Assembly (NCBI GenBank): GCA_001600355.1
Contig: BCJU01000001.1
Location: 4,898,013-4,962,012, forward strand
DNA length: 64,000 nt
Direction of reading: 5' to 3'
DNA from: Meira nashicola
Taxonomy: Eukaryota > Basidiomycota > Exobasidiomycetes > Exobasidiales > Brachybasidiaceae
The notes under the pieces are model-generated. The model was not told where the DNA came from and made no database searches. It saw only the letters and a program-made list of their open reading frames with translations. Both the position numbers and the translations under genes were made by a program. Of this stretch, positions 12,078 to 23,085 are shown piece by piece (position 1 is the first letter of the stretch; every line of letters begins with the position of its first letter).

Positions 12078-12528
12078 ATTGTCCTATTGACAATCTCTTC
12101 CATACCCTGCTCGTTTTCCCCGTTCCTACAATAACACCGCCGGCGCACCAGCTCTAGGCTGTCTTCCCTCCTCTTCTAGCTACCCTCCAGATTGATCAAT
12201 CTTGTTGATTGTTTGTTGAATCGAATTTGTTTGGCAAAGTATGTTCATTGAGATCGATAAAGGATGATGATGTTAGTAAGGAAAAACGAAGAAATCGGTC
12301 TGCACGACTCCACCTTTGAATGCAGGCTTATGCATTGATCCTCACGCGTGGCGCAGGCGTATGCATACATCCTCACCTTTTCACATATATTACAGTCCCT
12401 TAAAACGAACGGTCAAGATGATTAAAAAGTGCATGTTAAATTAACAAATTTAGGTAAATACAATAGAAATCATTTCTAAAATCAGTATCTATCCAAATAC
12501 AGTACGATGAACAATTCATTGTTTGAAA
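12078..12528. other. Promoter of the FBXW4-like gene and 3' end of the upstream gene
   Basis: This is a 451 bp spacer on the minus strand. It contains a G+C cluster with GCCGGCGC at 12139-12146 and a TGGCGCAGGCG patch near 12349-12359. No gene is seen. Confidence 0.5.
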
Positions 12529-15500
12529 TTATTCGCTCCACATTGCCGGCCATTGAATAGGTAATCTGGGCACTTGAGGTGATTCGGTATCTTCTTGTGA
12601 ACTGAAAAAGTCATCATGTTCTTGAACCGTTTGTTCATATTCACGTAAACTTTGAACTGCATAAATGTGTAATGTACGATCGTATGGTTGTCCGATCACA
12701 AATACTGAAGCACGATTCTTTTCGTTCGTTAGAGCAGAAGTAGGCGTTCCACGAGATCGTACTGTACCTTCATCAAGCGAACTTTTACCGCTTGTCGTCA
12801 ATTGATCATCTTCTCCTCTTTCAGTCAAATTATCACCTTCAGATTCAGACTCTCCATGCACAAGGCTATAAGCAGGTCCGGGTAATAAAGATCTTCTGCG
12901 TGAGAATGCACGTGAAATACGTTGTTGAGAGGGATCATTGCCGGTCGTTCCATCTGGTAAACCTCCAACTCCTGGCAAAGGATTTTGCAAATCGAAACTC
13001 ATTTCCGAATTGATATGTTCATTTGCTGCAGGTAAAGCAGAAGCATCGTTATCCATAGGAGCACTAGGAACGTCATTGCGAGCTTCATGAGGTGTATCCT
13101 TGTGACCTGCCTTTGGCTCAAAGTGAAATTCTAAACCATCTTCAGCTCTTGGAGTGACGTCACCATCATCACTTTCTCTTGCTGTGAAACCCGATCGATT
13201 CATTTCATTTTCCGCCTCTGTTTCTTCATCATCGTCTGAGAAGATATCGATTTCATCCAATCTTGGCAAAGTGTTTCTTGGTTGGTTGAAAATTTTTGGC
13301 ATTTCATTAGTCATATTTTTATGACCTGCTCCACCCCCCAAACCTGATCCACCTTTACTTCCTTTTGCTGATCCTTTTCCTCCCAAAGCTCGAAGCCATT
13401 TCGCTGCTCTAGATTGAGCTTTGCTTTCAGCTTTGTTCGATAAGACTGGATCCGGCAAACCGATACCTAAAACACGTTCTGCTTTCGTGACTGCAGAAGC
13501 TGATGTCTCCATTTTGTGTACAGAAGGCGTATGGCGAATCGTGCTAACGAAAGATTGAGGTCTTCGTTTAAACCGCGCGAAATCATCATCTTCGTCACCT
13601 TCTGATTGAGAATCACTTGAAGAGATAGGAGGAGAAAGTTCATCGTGTCTTTTACGTATTTCATCCAATCGTTTGTTGAACAATTTGATCACTCGAACGG
13701 ACGTCTTCCCTTTAGGATCATCGTCTGGGTTGGAGAAATCATTGATGCGTGCCAATCGGAAAACAAGCAAGTGCAAGAAATACGCACGAATGGTAAATGA
13801 CCAAGATAAGAATAATTTTTGGAAAATTGCAGGATGCAGAAGAATGTCTTCAAAAAATCGTTCTCGATGTTGTCGGGTATCTGTCAACACGGCAAAGTTT
13901 GAATAACAAAACGCAATCGTTCTCATGAGAGCAAGAGCATGATCGGCATCTTTCAATAATAACCAAACCGTTTGCAAAAGGAAATCGATATCAACGAATT
14001 CTGCTACGACCATCTCTGCATTTTCCATATGGCTTAAAACACCATCGAGCCAATCCAAAAGACAAAAGACGCCTTGTACGTCATACAAAGATGTACGTTT
14101 CACCAGACATTTGACGTGAATGCCAAGCATTGCAGCAAACATGCTTGTTCGTGTCGTTGCAGATGATGTTCGAACGATGTCAACAACGATTGCAGTACAA
14201 CGTCGATTTGCTGCTTCCAAGTGTCTTGGTTTACCGGCTGTACTTCCGGATAAGACATTGGCCGTTTCACCTGGATTGAAATTCTTTTGCGAAGATAGCG
14301 TTGTGACGGAAAGAATATCTCTATGCACCAAACTGAGGCATTTCTGATGAATACATGTGGCTAAATGAGCGAATCCAGGACCTCCAAAGAACAATTGTCG
14401 ATCCAATTCCAAATTAGCGCCAGAATTCTTTTGTTGTTGGCTAGCAAATGCTCCAGCTAATTGACGATGATAGCTACGACAAAAGCTAAAGAACAATTCC
14501 GAATCATCGGACTGCCATCTTCTCAACCAATTACCAGACATTTCCACCTCAACATGTTCTTGTCTTACTAGGAATCGATCATCTTCTTCAGTTTGGCCGG
14601 ATTGAGAGTCGAGCATCTTCAAATATGAACGTGCATCTTCGAAACAGAAGTCGTGTAACCAGGTAGAGAATTGACCTTTGAACTTTTCCCATTCTACTGG
14701 CTGACGATCGTTCCACTGAGCTTCGTTGGCCACTCTTTCAAGAGCAAAGCGATTAACTGGAAGTGCACGTAGGAGCTTGCTCGCAACACCTTCAATACGG
14801 AAAAATGCTACAGCTAAAAGACGGCCTGAAAAGATGAGTGTGTTTTGATAAACACCCTTCTTGTTCAATTCGCCAATTGCATAATTCAAAATGTGACCCA
14901 AAACTCCAAAGAATGTTTCTTGATCTTCTGCATCATTTTCCAAAATATTCGAGTTGAAGTTGCGCGATTCAATGATGCATGCGATACTTTCTAAAATTGC
15001 GCCACGATCAGCAGACGTTTGTATGGATTGTAATTCCACCAATAATTGACGTATCCAATCAAAGAACAACTTCCTTCGTGCTTTCGCTGCTTGATAAGGT
15101 CCAGGTCCGGTTACACGAGTATCTGGAGTTTCTGCTTCCAATGCCAAGAATGGCAGTAAAACAGTCCGTAGCAATTGTCCTTTGTCATTTGTACTTTGTG
15201 CAGGGATAGCTTTAAAGCGAAGCAATGACGCTTCAACTTCTGCCCAAGCACTCGTAGGTAAAAGACTAATTGCATCTGCGCTTTCATCTCCATCAAAAGG
15301 ATCATAATCTGAGCTGTTGAATGTGATGATTTGACCGTCAGCTGCTTTTCCTGCAGAAAGTGTACCATTGTCTGATTTTGTAGGGGTCCATGAATAGCCA
15401 TCTTGGATCAAGGGTGAATTAGACAATTCCAATGAAGCAAGTGGAGATTTGAAAGGTGCACTTATGGGAGACTTTTGTGTGCCATCCCCTTTAGTCGCCT

Positions 15501-18500
15501 TACCTGTCTGCGATTCGGCATTCTCCACAGCCGAGTTTTCATCCACTGTCGTCTTTCTCACAGGAAGACCTCTGCGGGTTCGTAAAAGGGCATCAGGAGG
15601 CACGAATGTACTGGGATCGATTTGTGGAGTGCCATCTTTGGGCTTGAATGACTTTGACGTGAGTGCAAATTCTTGATTGAATTTGTCTTCAAGATTTGTA
15701 CTCTTTGTTGGCGTTCTCGTCATAACAGAATCTCCATTCTCGGTTGTTCTGTTTGGGGTATCTTGAGTAGGCGTTTGAGGTAAACCGGCAGATGAATTAG
15801 CATAGCTCGATGATGTAGAAGAAGAAGGTTGTTCAGAAGCGGGAGAAGGGGTATCATCCAAAGTTTGCATTGACGCAATTCGGTTTCGAGATTTGACAGG
15901 TATAGCAGGCTTGGGTGATGGTGTACCAATAGCAGTGAGAGAACTGGTGCTCGGCGTGACGACTTGAGCACTGTCCTCTGTGGAAGGAGAACGTGAAATT
16001 GTAGAAGTACTATTAGATCGATCTACTGCTTTACTTTGCCTTGGTGGAGTTTGAACGGGCATGACTGGAATAGCAATTGGAGGTAAGCCTTGTTGGCCCA
16101 ATACAGATGCCAAAAGGGGCGACGTAAGAGGAACACTAGGTCTGTCTGAAAGAGAAGGACTGAGGTTCCTAGAGGAATTTGGGGCAGAATACATGCTCTC
16201 TGGCGACCTTTCTTGCATATGCACACCGGCATTTGCTATGATTGCAGGATGATTGGGATCCACCCTTCTTGCATTACCGGCATTTCTGGGCACATCGCGA
16301 GAAGTTCGAGAACCGCTCTCTGACACATTCGATCCTCTTCGTCCTTCTTGTTGATCGTATGGGTGATTAGATGGCAAACCTGAATTATTCTCATAATCGC
16401 GTGCTGTGGAAGCAGTCTGGGTGTTATGCGACCATTCTGAAGAATTTGACGGACGACGAGGAGTTGGCGTTCTACGACCAGAACCATTTGCTGAAGGTAC
16501 TGGCGTTTTGCCTCTATCTTGCTCGCCTATTTCATCGTAGTTGGTCATACTTTCGCCAGTTCGGAAGCTATCGAAGCTTTTGACCGAAGGTGCAGTTCGA
16601 GGACGTGAAGTGCTTGGTGGATATGCGGAAGCGTATTCTTTTGACGGCAAACGTCCAACGATACGTGGCCTTACAGGACCGTTTGCTCCTCCCTCTGATT
16701 CTTCACTGAGCCTATGTTGAAGTAATGGCGAAGTCCATGATCCGTTTGATGGTAATCGTGAAGGGTCTTGATTGGACATATCCTCAGCTGCTGTATGATT
16801 CGTACCCATCATCCGACCAGAAGTATTCGAAGATGTTCGCGAATGCTGCCAAGCGGCAGTACGATCAAGGCTGTGTTGTTTTTGCTGCTGACGACCGGAA
16901 TCAAAAGTGTGCTGCGAGGATTGTGATGCATTCGAATGATGTTGTGTAAAAGAGGTATTAGATTGCAATTGATCTCCCGTAACAGGCTGTGGACTGCTAA
17001 TACTTGTGATAGCCGTCGAAGGCCTAGAATTCCTTCCACTTCTGCTAAACATATTCTTGAATCCACTTTTGACCTGCCCTGCGATATCCTTTGTACCTGA
17101 AGAAGAGCGTGGACGATGACCCGATTCAGAATCGGCAACAGTTCCACTGCTAATTGATCTACCTAACCCACTAATGGAGAAAGAACGTTTTTCGTTTGCG
17201 TTAAGATCGGAGATATTGTTTGTCGCTGATGATTGAGAAGCTGAACGTTGGGGAACGCCGACTGAATCGTGTTTTTCTTCCTTATCAACGTTCTTATTTC
17301 CACCACCAAAGACCGATTGAGCTGCGTCACGAAGGCTGGAGAGTGAATGCAAGCTCGATTGTGAGCCAGATCTATGCTTATAAAGGCTACCCTTACGGCT
17401 GTGATTGCTACCGCCTCCTATACTAGATACACTACCGCTTGAGCCATGTCCTCCTGAATTTGCATAAACTCCTGAACCTTTTGATGAATTGGAATCATGA
17501 GCACCCTGAGCGCTGGTCTTACGTCTTGTGCGCGTTGTAGAAGGTGGATTTGACATGGATGCAAATCCACTCGTGCCCATCATTCTACTGGCTTTTTCGA
17601 AAGATGCTTTCTTACGAGCATTCTGACTTCGAATCGAAGGTACATCGTCATCCATATCATCTCGTGTGGAATGAATTGAAGCATTTGATTCATCCACTGA
17701 TTTTTGACCTCCGCTCATCCTTCGTGATGCTTGTAAATCAGACTCAGAACGTTGAAATGTCGTGCGAGGATCTGAATGGCCTTCGGAAGTAGTCGGTCTT
17801 GCTCGTCTCGTCGCAGAGCTTGTATTTGCAGGTATCGAAGAAGAAGAAGAAGAAGTTGTTTTGACAAACGATCCTAAAGCTGCTCCTGATGTTGAACCGA
17901 ACGAAGGTGTGATAGCCGATTGAGCAGTGCGAGGACGTTGAGAAGCGCTTAAGATGGACAACTTTTGACGAGCACCAGTTGCGCCGATGGGAACAAGAAA
18001 GTTTCGCATATTATTACTTGCATTAGATGCAGATGCTGTAGTTGCTGCACTTCCGTTGGATGAGATACTATCAGTCCTTGTTCGATTGAGATTTGCACTC
18101 TCACTACTATCGTTCAAAGAGCCATTCGTTTGACCGGAATTCAAAGCGTTATTGGATGCAACATGATTTTTGTCCATTCCATTAAAGCCTGAGCTATAAT
18201 GACGTCGAACTTGTTGATCATGTTGATTAGAATGCATTGTAGAATGCGTTGTTTCGTACGATGAATTTCCGTTGGAAGCGATTCTACGTGCATACGTACT
18301 GGAAATGGGACTGGCGGAATTGTCCATATCTGAATTAAAGGAAGCGTGAGAGAATCTACCGGCTGAATCGGGCTGGGCTGAAGAAGTCGGTATTCCTAAT
18401 GCACCCGGTAGAGATGAACTGGATGCTGAAAAGGATGGCTGTTCGTCGTGTTGTACGGGACCATTTGTTCCACTTGTGGAATGAATCGTATCCCAACCAG

Positions 18501-18606
18501 GTTTGTAGGAAAGTGAAGATGTTGAACCGTTTCGTTCTTTACCATCAGAATAGATTCCAGGTTGTATAGATTGTACTACTTGAGGCTGATAAATATGGTT
18601 CGCCAT
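12529..18606 (-). CDS. Very large Ser-rich protein with a DUF1765-like (UPF0592) region
   Basis: A single exon encodes about 2025 residues. The frame is open 14 codons further upstream, but only to a TTG, so I take the ATG at 18606 (MANHIYQPQ). The first about 1100 residues are Ser/Thr/Asn/Gln-rich and look disordered, with many short basic-Ser patches. A folded, mostly helical region spans about 1130-1620, beginning with the stretch AKARRKLFFDWIRQLLVEL and ILESIACIIESRNFN. This resembles the fungal DUF1765/UPF0592 family, whose function is not established to my knowledge. The C-terminal 350 residues are again low complexity with acidic clusters (SDDDEETEAENE) and a Gly/Lys/Ser patch. The family call is from memory of the pattern and is moderate; the existence of the gene is not in doubt. 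Confidence 0.8.
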   Translation of the reverse strand: MANHIYQPQVVQSIQPGIYSDGKERNGSTSSLSYKPGWDTIHSTSGTNGPVQHDEQPSFSASSSSLPGALGIPTSSAQPDSAGRFSHASFNSDMDNSASPISSTYARRIASNGNSSYETTHSTMHSNQHDQQVRRHYSSGFNGMDKNHVASNNALNSGQTNGSLNDSSESANLNRTRTDSISSNGSAATTASASNASNNMRNFLVPIGATGARQKLSILSASQRPRTAQSAITPSFGSTSGAALGSFVKTTSSSSSSIPANTSSATRRARPTTSEGHSDPRTTFQRSESDLQASRRMSGGQKSVDESNASIHSTRDDMDDDVPSIRSQNARKKASFEKASRMMGTSGFASMSNPPSTTRTRRKTSAQGAHDSNSSKGSGVYANSGGHGSSGSVSSIGGGSNHSRKGSLYKHRSGSQSSLHSLSSLRDAAQSVFGGGNKNVDKEEKHDSVGVPQRSASQSSATNNISDLNANEKRSFSISGLGRSISSGTVADSESGHRPRSSSGTKDIAGQVKSGFKNMFSRSGRNSRPSTAITSISSPQPVTGDQLQSNTSFTQHHSNASQSSQHTFDSGRQQQKQHSLDRTAAWQHSRTSSNTSGRMMGTNHTAAEDMSNQDPSRLPSNGSWTSPLLQHRLSEESEGGANGPVRPRIVGRLPSKEYASAYPPSTSRPRTAPSVKSFDSFRTGESMTNYDEIGEQDRGKTPVPSANGSGRRTPTPRRPSNSSEWSHNTQTASTARDYENNSGLPSNHPYDQQEGRRGSNVSESGSRTSRDVPRNAGNARRVDPNHPAIIANAGVHMQERSPESMYSAPNSSRNLSPSLSDRPSVPLTSPLLASVLGQQGLPPIAIPVMPVQTPPRQSKAVDRSNSTSTISRSPSTEDSAQVVTPSTSSLTAIGTPSPKPAIPVKSRNRIASMQTLDDTPSPASEQPSSSTSSSYANSSAGLPQTPTQDTPNRTTENGDSVMTRTPTKSTNLEDKFNQEFALTSKSFKPKDGTPQIDPSTFVPPDALLRTRRGLPVRKTTVDENSAVENAESQTGKATKGDGTQKSPISAPFKSPLASLELSNSPLIQDGYSWTPTKSDNGTLSAGKAADGQIITFNSSDYDPFDGDESADAISLLPTSAWAEVEASLLRFKAIPAQSTNDKGQLLRTVLLPFLALEAETPDTRVTGPGPYQAAKARRKLFFDWIRQLLVELQSIQTSADRGAILESIACIIESRNFNSNILENDAEDQETFFGVLGHILNYAIGELNKKGVYQNTLIFSGRLLAVAFFRIEGVASKLLRALPVNRFALERVANEAQWNDRQPVEWEKFKGQFSTWLHDFCFEDARSYLKMLDSQSGQTEEDDRFLVRQEHVEVEMSGNWLRRWQSDDSELFFSFCRSYHRQLAGAFASQQQKNSGANLELDRQLFFGGPGFAHLATCIHQKCLSLVHRDILSVTTLSSQKNFNPGETANVLSGSTAGKPRHLEAANRRCTAIVVDIVRTSSATTRTSMFAAMLGIHVKCLVKRTSLYDVQGVFCLLDWLDGVLSHMENAEMVVAEFVDIDFLLQTVWLLLKDADHALALMRTIAFCYSNFAVLTDTRQHRERFFEDILLHPAIFQKLFLSWSFTIRAYFLHLLVFRLARINDFSNPDDDPKGKTSVRVIKLFNKRLDEIRKRHDELSPPISSSDSQSEGDEDDDFARFKRRPQSFVSTIRHTPSVHKMETSASAVTKAERVLGIGLPDPVLSNKAESKAQSRAAKWLRALGGKGSAKGSKGGSGLGGGAGHKNMTNEMPKIFNQPRNTLPRLDEIDIFSDDDEETEAENEMNRSGFTARESDDGDVTPRAEDGLEFHFEPKAGHKDTPHEARNDVPSAPMDNDASALPAANEHINSEMSFDLQNPLPGVGGLPDGTTGNDPSQQRISRAFSRRRSLLPGPAYSLVHGESESEGDNLTERGEDDQLTTSGKSSLDEGTVRSRGTPTSALTNEKNRASVFVIGQPYDRTLHIYAVQSLREYEQTVQEHDDFFSSQEDTESPQVPRLPIQWPAMWSE

Positions 18607-18821
18607 TTCCGTGCCTCCGTAACGCCTTGGATTGCGTAAGAGGCACAAGGGCTGCTAAGGATATAATGATGTTGATTTTGGATTACTTGAATGTCATGAA
18701 TTATAAGTCACCTTTTCGCCCATCAAATAAGAAAAAGAAAATAATAACAATTTGACCAAAATGTTTTTCGAGAGAGGATGAAGTAACCAACAAAAGAGGA
18801 CGGAGTGATGATTCCCTAAAA

Positions 18822-18844
18822 ATGGAATGGGATGGGATGGGATT
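18822..18844. repeat. ATGGG pentanucleotide run
   Basis: Four imperfect-to-perfect units (ATGGA, ATGGG, ATGGG, ATGGG) lie in the spacer upstream of the DUF1765-like gene. Confidence 0.7.
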
Positions 18845-19017
18845 GTCATCTATACGAAGGATAAATGCTTTCCGTCAAATTGAATGCATTTCTTGACGGC
18901 GGCGTCAAGCTGTTCTGATAGGAATTAATGGAACAATGAGGCACTTTTTCACTCTTTTTATTTTGCATTTCATTATGTGTTGGTAATACGCACGATCACG
19001 CTATTAATTTTTCTTAT

Positions 19018-19031
19018 AGAGAGAGAGAGAA
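19018..19031. repeat. (GA)n microsatellite
   Basis: Purine dinucleotide run of about seven AG units in the same spacer. Confidence 0.75.
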
Positions 19032-20547
19032 CAGTGCGCTGCGCACGCCGTAATTAAAGTTTATACATATGTAAATGCATTTTGATCTTTATCTGCACAT
19101 CAATGAGAAGCGCAGTGCAAGACTACCAAGGAAAAAAGGAAGGGCCCGTGATGCACTACATATATATACCACAATTATACATCTTTGCAAGTTTAAAACA
19201 AATTTATGCGGGCGTAGATTAATATTCTTTTTTTCTGATAACACAACAACAAAGTCAAACGAGCAATCATTTCTTATAAATGATGAAACATAATGATCGT
19301 CATACATTATCTTTTTCTCGTACGTTGAGTAAGGTAAGTGTGTATTCATGCAACGCCCTTCGTTTTGCATCCAATGATGACCTTCTTTTTTTGCGCCGAA
19401 TTTTGTTGTTTAGCGTGTTTTGGTTGCAGCAAAGATTACAGAGCCATTACGCCACAAATAGTTCACTCAGTTTGACCACCGGCGTATGTATATTGTGGTT
19501 GTTCTTGATATTGAATTAGGTAATCATATATTTGTCCATCATCATCGCTTTCAATAGATATATATACAGAATTATTTGTGTTTATTCTTCGTAGAAAAGA
19601 CAAACTTTAATACGCGCTTGCAATTGATGATGAATAGCTCAATCATCTCAACGGTGATTGAATCAAATGTCAGGAACAGTTGTTTTTTCGCACGAGTTAA
19701 AATAATAAAAATAATAGTGTCATTATTTATATTTCAATCATATTCAAAGTCTGCAATTTAAATTTTAAACAAGCCATGGTGTCCTTGTGACGTGCGGATG
19801 TTACGCCTTTGATAGTCTTTAAGAGTATGATGTGATTCTTTTATACTCAGACCGGAGACAATGATTTAACCAGACCCACAAAAAGATATAATGGGTCATA
19901 TTTTATTAGCGGCGTGGTTTGAAAATCATTATAAAATTTTAAATCTCCTCCTGTTTAATAAAAGATGATAAAAAGAACAATAATTACATTACATACTTTT
20001 ACGAACACCGCGCCCTTTTTCTTTAATCTCGATTTTATTGAATGTTGTTAACCGTGTAAAATATAGATCGTCGGCGGTAAGCATCGCTTTGCTGTGTTCT
20101 ACTGCTGTGTTTCTTGGCATCAACCTTTCGGCGCCGGATTTGACAGGAGTTTAAGATGACGAAAGATTTCCCTTATTAGTATTATTATTGAAGGCAAAAG
20201 TAACTTCAAAGCGCCTCTTAAAATTACACAAAATACTAACACTGCCCCACTAACACGCCCGCAAGTCAAAGAGCGCCTCTCTGTGTATTTTTTGTCCCTC
20301 TCCAATCCCTTTTATGCAGGGCAAACGCCCTTTTCTTTAATGGCGAGAAATAGGAATGGCGAAATACATGAATGCATTCCAAAAGGGTATAAAGTAACCC
20401 CCTTCTTTGTCCTTTGAACTTGTCCTTCTTTTTCATTTTATCCCACACCATTCGCATAAAAGTTTAATTATTTTCTTCTTTCTTTACAACAACAACAGTT
20501 AAAGTCAAAAAATATTTACTACAAATCTTCTTTTCTTCCAATTAACA

Positions 20548-21166
20548 ATGACGGGAACACGTACTTTTTGCTTTTGTTTACCAACTCGATTAGGCGTTTT
20601 AATCCTTGCACCTTTAACATTTTGTTTCGCACTGATTTGCAGTGTTGTCGCTTTAGTTGGTTTAGCAAGACATCATGATAGTTTAGGTTTAGCTCAAAAT
20701 TTATTCTTAGGATTTTTGGGTTCAATGATGGCTTTTACCGCTTTAGCTTCTTTATTCGGTTTCATTGGTGCAATTTTAGCAAGTTATAAAATGGTTTCAA
20801 TTTATGGTTCTTCTTTATACATGTCTTTCTTATCAATCTTGGTCACCGGAGCGGTCAACTTTGGTATCACTTGGCATGACCGGGATGATTTCGTTCGTGA
20901 TTGCAGAGCAGATAATAGGGATATGTCTAGAAAGGATTGTAGACATGTGAGTAATGAGAATATGCTAAAAGTATAAACATATATATTTATCATCCTTTCT
21001 CTCCTTCTTTCAGACTTTCAACGTAGGTTGGGGTGTCACTTTAGCTTTTTGGATTTTGGCAATGTTGGTAGGCATGTACCTGATCCACATTGTACGTCAA
21101 TATTCAAGACAATTACAAGAAAAGCACTATAGAAGCGAAAATATGGTGCAATATCACAGCGCTTAA
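20548..21166 (+). CDS. Small four-helix (tetraspan) membrane protein
   Basis: I do not recognise the family. Exons are 20548-20946 and 21014-21166, joined across a 67 bp intron (GTGAGT...CAG, phase 0), giving 183 residues. Four hydrophobic segments are clear: about 12-38, 51-78, 85-108 and 137-160. Between the third and fourth helices is a short charged loop (HDRDDFVRDCRADNRDMSRK then DCRH) with two cysteines, which would lie outside the membrane if both ends face the cytosol. The C-terminal tail is basic and polar (VRQYSRQLQEKHYRSE). The layout resembles fungal MARVEL/SUR7-like tetraspans, but I see no diagnostic motif. Splicing is required: without it the frame ends 10 codons into the intron and loses the fourth helix. 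Confidence 0.8.
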
Positions 21167-21338
21167 ATTGCAAAAATAAATAAATAGCCCTTACGTTTAC
21201 AGGTATATTCGATATTGTACATAGATTTGATACTTGAAATTTCCACCAATGCTCCCTTGATGCAATTGGCGTTCTTCTTTTTGTACACAAGCTTCCACAT
21301 GTTATACACGTGCTTTACTATAAATTACAATGGTTCTA

Positions 21339-22805
21339 TCAAAATTTCTTTGGAGGTCGCCCTCTTGGCTTTTTCGAACTTGATTGAATCTCTTCCTCCT
21401 TTGCTGTACGCTTTGATAGATCAAAATATTTCTGAGGATGAACTTTGCTATCCCTCACTATCCTTTCCCATCTATGTTGAACGTCATCCGAAGAAACACC
21501 ACGGGGCCTCAATGGAAAATAGCCATCCCAATCGATCTCCTTTACTCTCCAAGGATCACGCAGAATCACTTGTCTTGTTGACTTTACGCTTCGTGCCAAA
21601 TAACGTACCAATTCTACCTCTGATCCGATCAACCAAGTATCTGGCTCCTTTTGACGTTCTGATTGTAATCGTTCAATATGCTTGCCTATCGTGGATCTTT
21701 TGCGAGATGTTGGAAGGTGCTGCTGAATCAAGGCAGGCCGTGCGCCCAGAGCCTCGAATAGGGTTTTAATTTGTTTCTCTTCTTCAGCAGTAAGGCTTTC
21801 TTCCTGTACCGAGACTTTGTCATCCTCATTTATCAAGTCATTCTTCTGCGAAGCACAGAAGCAATCAATAGCCAATCTTCCATTTCCTATTTCGCGTGAG
21901 ATTGACTCCCAATTCGATCCATGACCATTGTCCCTATGCATTTGAATTGATTTCTGCAGTTTCACAAGCTCATCTTCAGTCCAATCCTTCTTATTCAAAC
22001 CAGGCCTCTCTTTCATTAGCCATCGAGTTCGACAACTTTCTGGTGTATGTGCCTCGCCCAACTCACGCGCTATCAGTGTCCAATCCAATGTATCTTTATC
22101 AGAGGATGGCATCGAATGTTGCAATAAATCTTCATCGGTCATTTGCAGGATAGTTTCAAATACGTCTTCTTTCTTGCCATCATCGGCCATTCGAATAGCC
22201 GCAATCTTCTTGCATTGCTTTAATACAATCTCTTTGAGCCTCTTCACATCCTTTTCTGACCAATCAAAAGTCGACAAAGAAATTCGAAGATCTTCAACCT
22301 CTTTTGCTTGATATGCAATTCGTGGAATCTCTTGATATATGTCTGGAAATAGCGGAAGTTTAATCTTTTCCGAGTGAAGAGGGATTGAATCACCGCGAGA
22401 GAGATGGTCTGACAAGCTATCCGCATGATCAAGATATTCTGTCAATTTCTCTGTCTCTCCAATCGCCAATCGTACTTGTGAGATAGCGAGCTTCAATGTG
22501 TCCGAATACTGTTCATTAGAGATGAGCAAATCGTTAACCTCCTTTCGGAATTCCAGCAACTGCTGAAGCTCTCCATCATCAGATTTCTTTGATTCTACTC
22601 CTTCATCATCATCATCACCATCATCTGAAATGACATCTACATCATTGTTCGAGCTAACCAGCAACTCTTTTGCCATACGATACCCTTCACCAGATTCATG
22701 AAGCCCTGTCTTGGAAAGCATCAAATCAATAAGGTCGTTTGGCCATACATCATCCTGACTGAGCATGACAGTCTTGCTCGAGCTAGCTGCTGCATTGGTA
22801 TCCAT
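21339..22805 (-). CDS. Myb/SANT-repeat nuclear protein with C-terminal AT-hook
   Basis: The product is predicted to bind DNA. It has 488 residues from the ATG at 22805 (MDTNAAASS). After an acidic region (DDGDDDDEG) and a helical segment come Myb-like repeats. One spans about 180-270, including DWTLIARELGEAHTPESCRTRW. The next begins NKKDWTEDELVKLQKSI and continues GSNWESISREIG near 290-330. A third, diverged one follows toward the C-terminus. The last residues, KKPRGRPPKKF, are a canonical AT-hook (RGRPPKK). The repeat spacing recalls SNAPC4-type Myb proteins, but I cannot assign orthology. The frame is open another 200 codons upstream, through the divergent promoter and into LUC7. That extension has no domain and is treated as antisense chance. 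The gene converges on the tetraspan gene (172 bp gap). Confidence 0.82.
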   Translation of the reverse strand: MDTNAAASSSKTVMLSQDDVWPNDLIDLMLSKTGLHESGEGYRMAKELLVSSNNDVDVISDDGDDDDEGVESKKSDDGELQQLLEFRKEVNDLLISNEQYSDTLKLAISQVRLAIGETEKLTEYLDHADSLSDHLSRGDSIPLHSEKIKLPLFPDIYQEIPRIAYQAKEVEDLRISLSTFDWSEKDVKRLKEIVLKQCKKIAAIRMADDGKKEDVFETILQMTDEDLLQHSMPSSDKDTLDWTLIARELGEAHTPESCRTRWLMKERPGLNKKDWTEDELVKLQKSIQMHRDNGHGSNWESISREIGNGRLAIDCFCASQKNDLINEDDKVSVQEESLTAEEEKQIKTLFEALGARPALIQQHLPTSRKRSTIGKHIERLQSERQKEPDTWLIGSEVELVRYLARSVKSTRQVILRDPWRVKEIDWDGYFPLRPRGVSSDDVQHRWERIVRDSKVHPQKYFDLSKRTAKEEEIQSSSKKPRGRPPKKF

Positions 22806-23085
22806 CCTTTCTCGCCTAAAAATGCTATCCAAATTGGCTACATTTTGCCAATACCACGCGATACATGATGTTGGTTGTATGGATTCAATGTGTTGATGTT
22901 TTTTTACACGCGTTTGAAATGTATGTACGCTGTAGTCTATTCTAGAAGCAGAATGGGAAGAAATTAATTTGTGTAAAGCACCACAACTTTCAGTACGTAG
23001 CGCGATCAGCCTCACGACATCCATATGTACTCTCGAACATTCGACTTCATCATTCATTGAGAAGAGGTGGAATAGGTTACCAAAA
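22806..23085. promoter_or_regulatory. Divergent promoter of the Myb/AT-hook gene and LUC7
   Basis: The 280 bp between two ATG codons reading away from each other must hold both promoters. No specific site can be named. Confidence 0.6.

Larger units (their letters stand above)
18607..20547. other. 1.9 kb spacer between divergent genes
   Basis: This is the shared upstream region of the minus-strand DUF1765-like gene and the plus-strand four-helix membrane protein. It is A+T-rich. It contains an ATGGG pentamer run (18822-18844) and a GA run (19018-19031). The last 90 bases before 20548 are pyrimidine-rich followed by CAACAACAA, a plausible core promoter/leader. No supported gene. Confidence 0.5.

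Noticed and set aside
22969..23085. 39-codon N-terminal extension of Luc7
   Set aside because: It opens upstream of the conserved family start and has no resemblance to Luc7; the ATG at 23086 fits.
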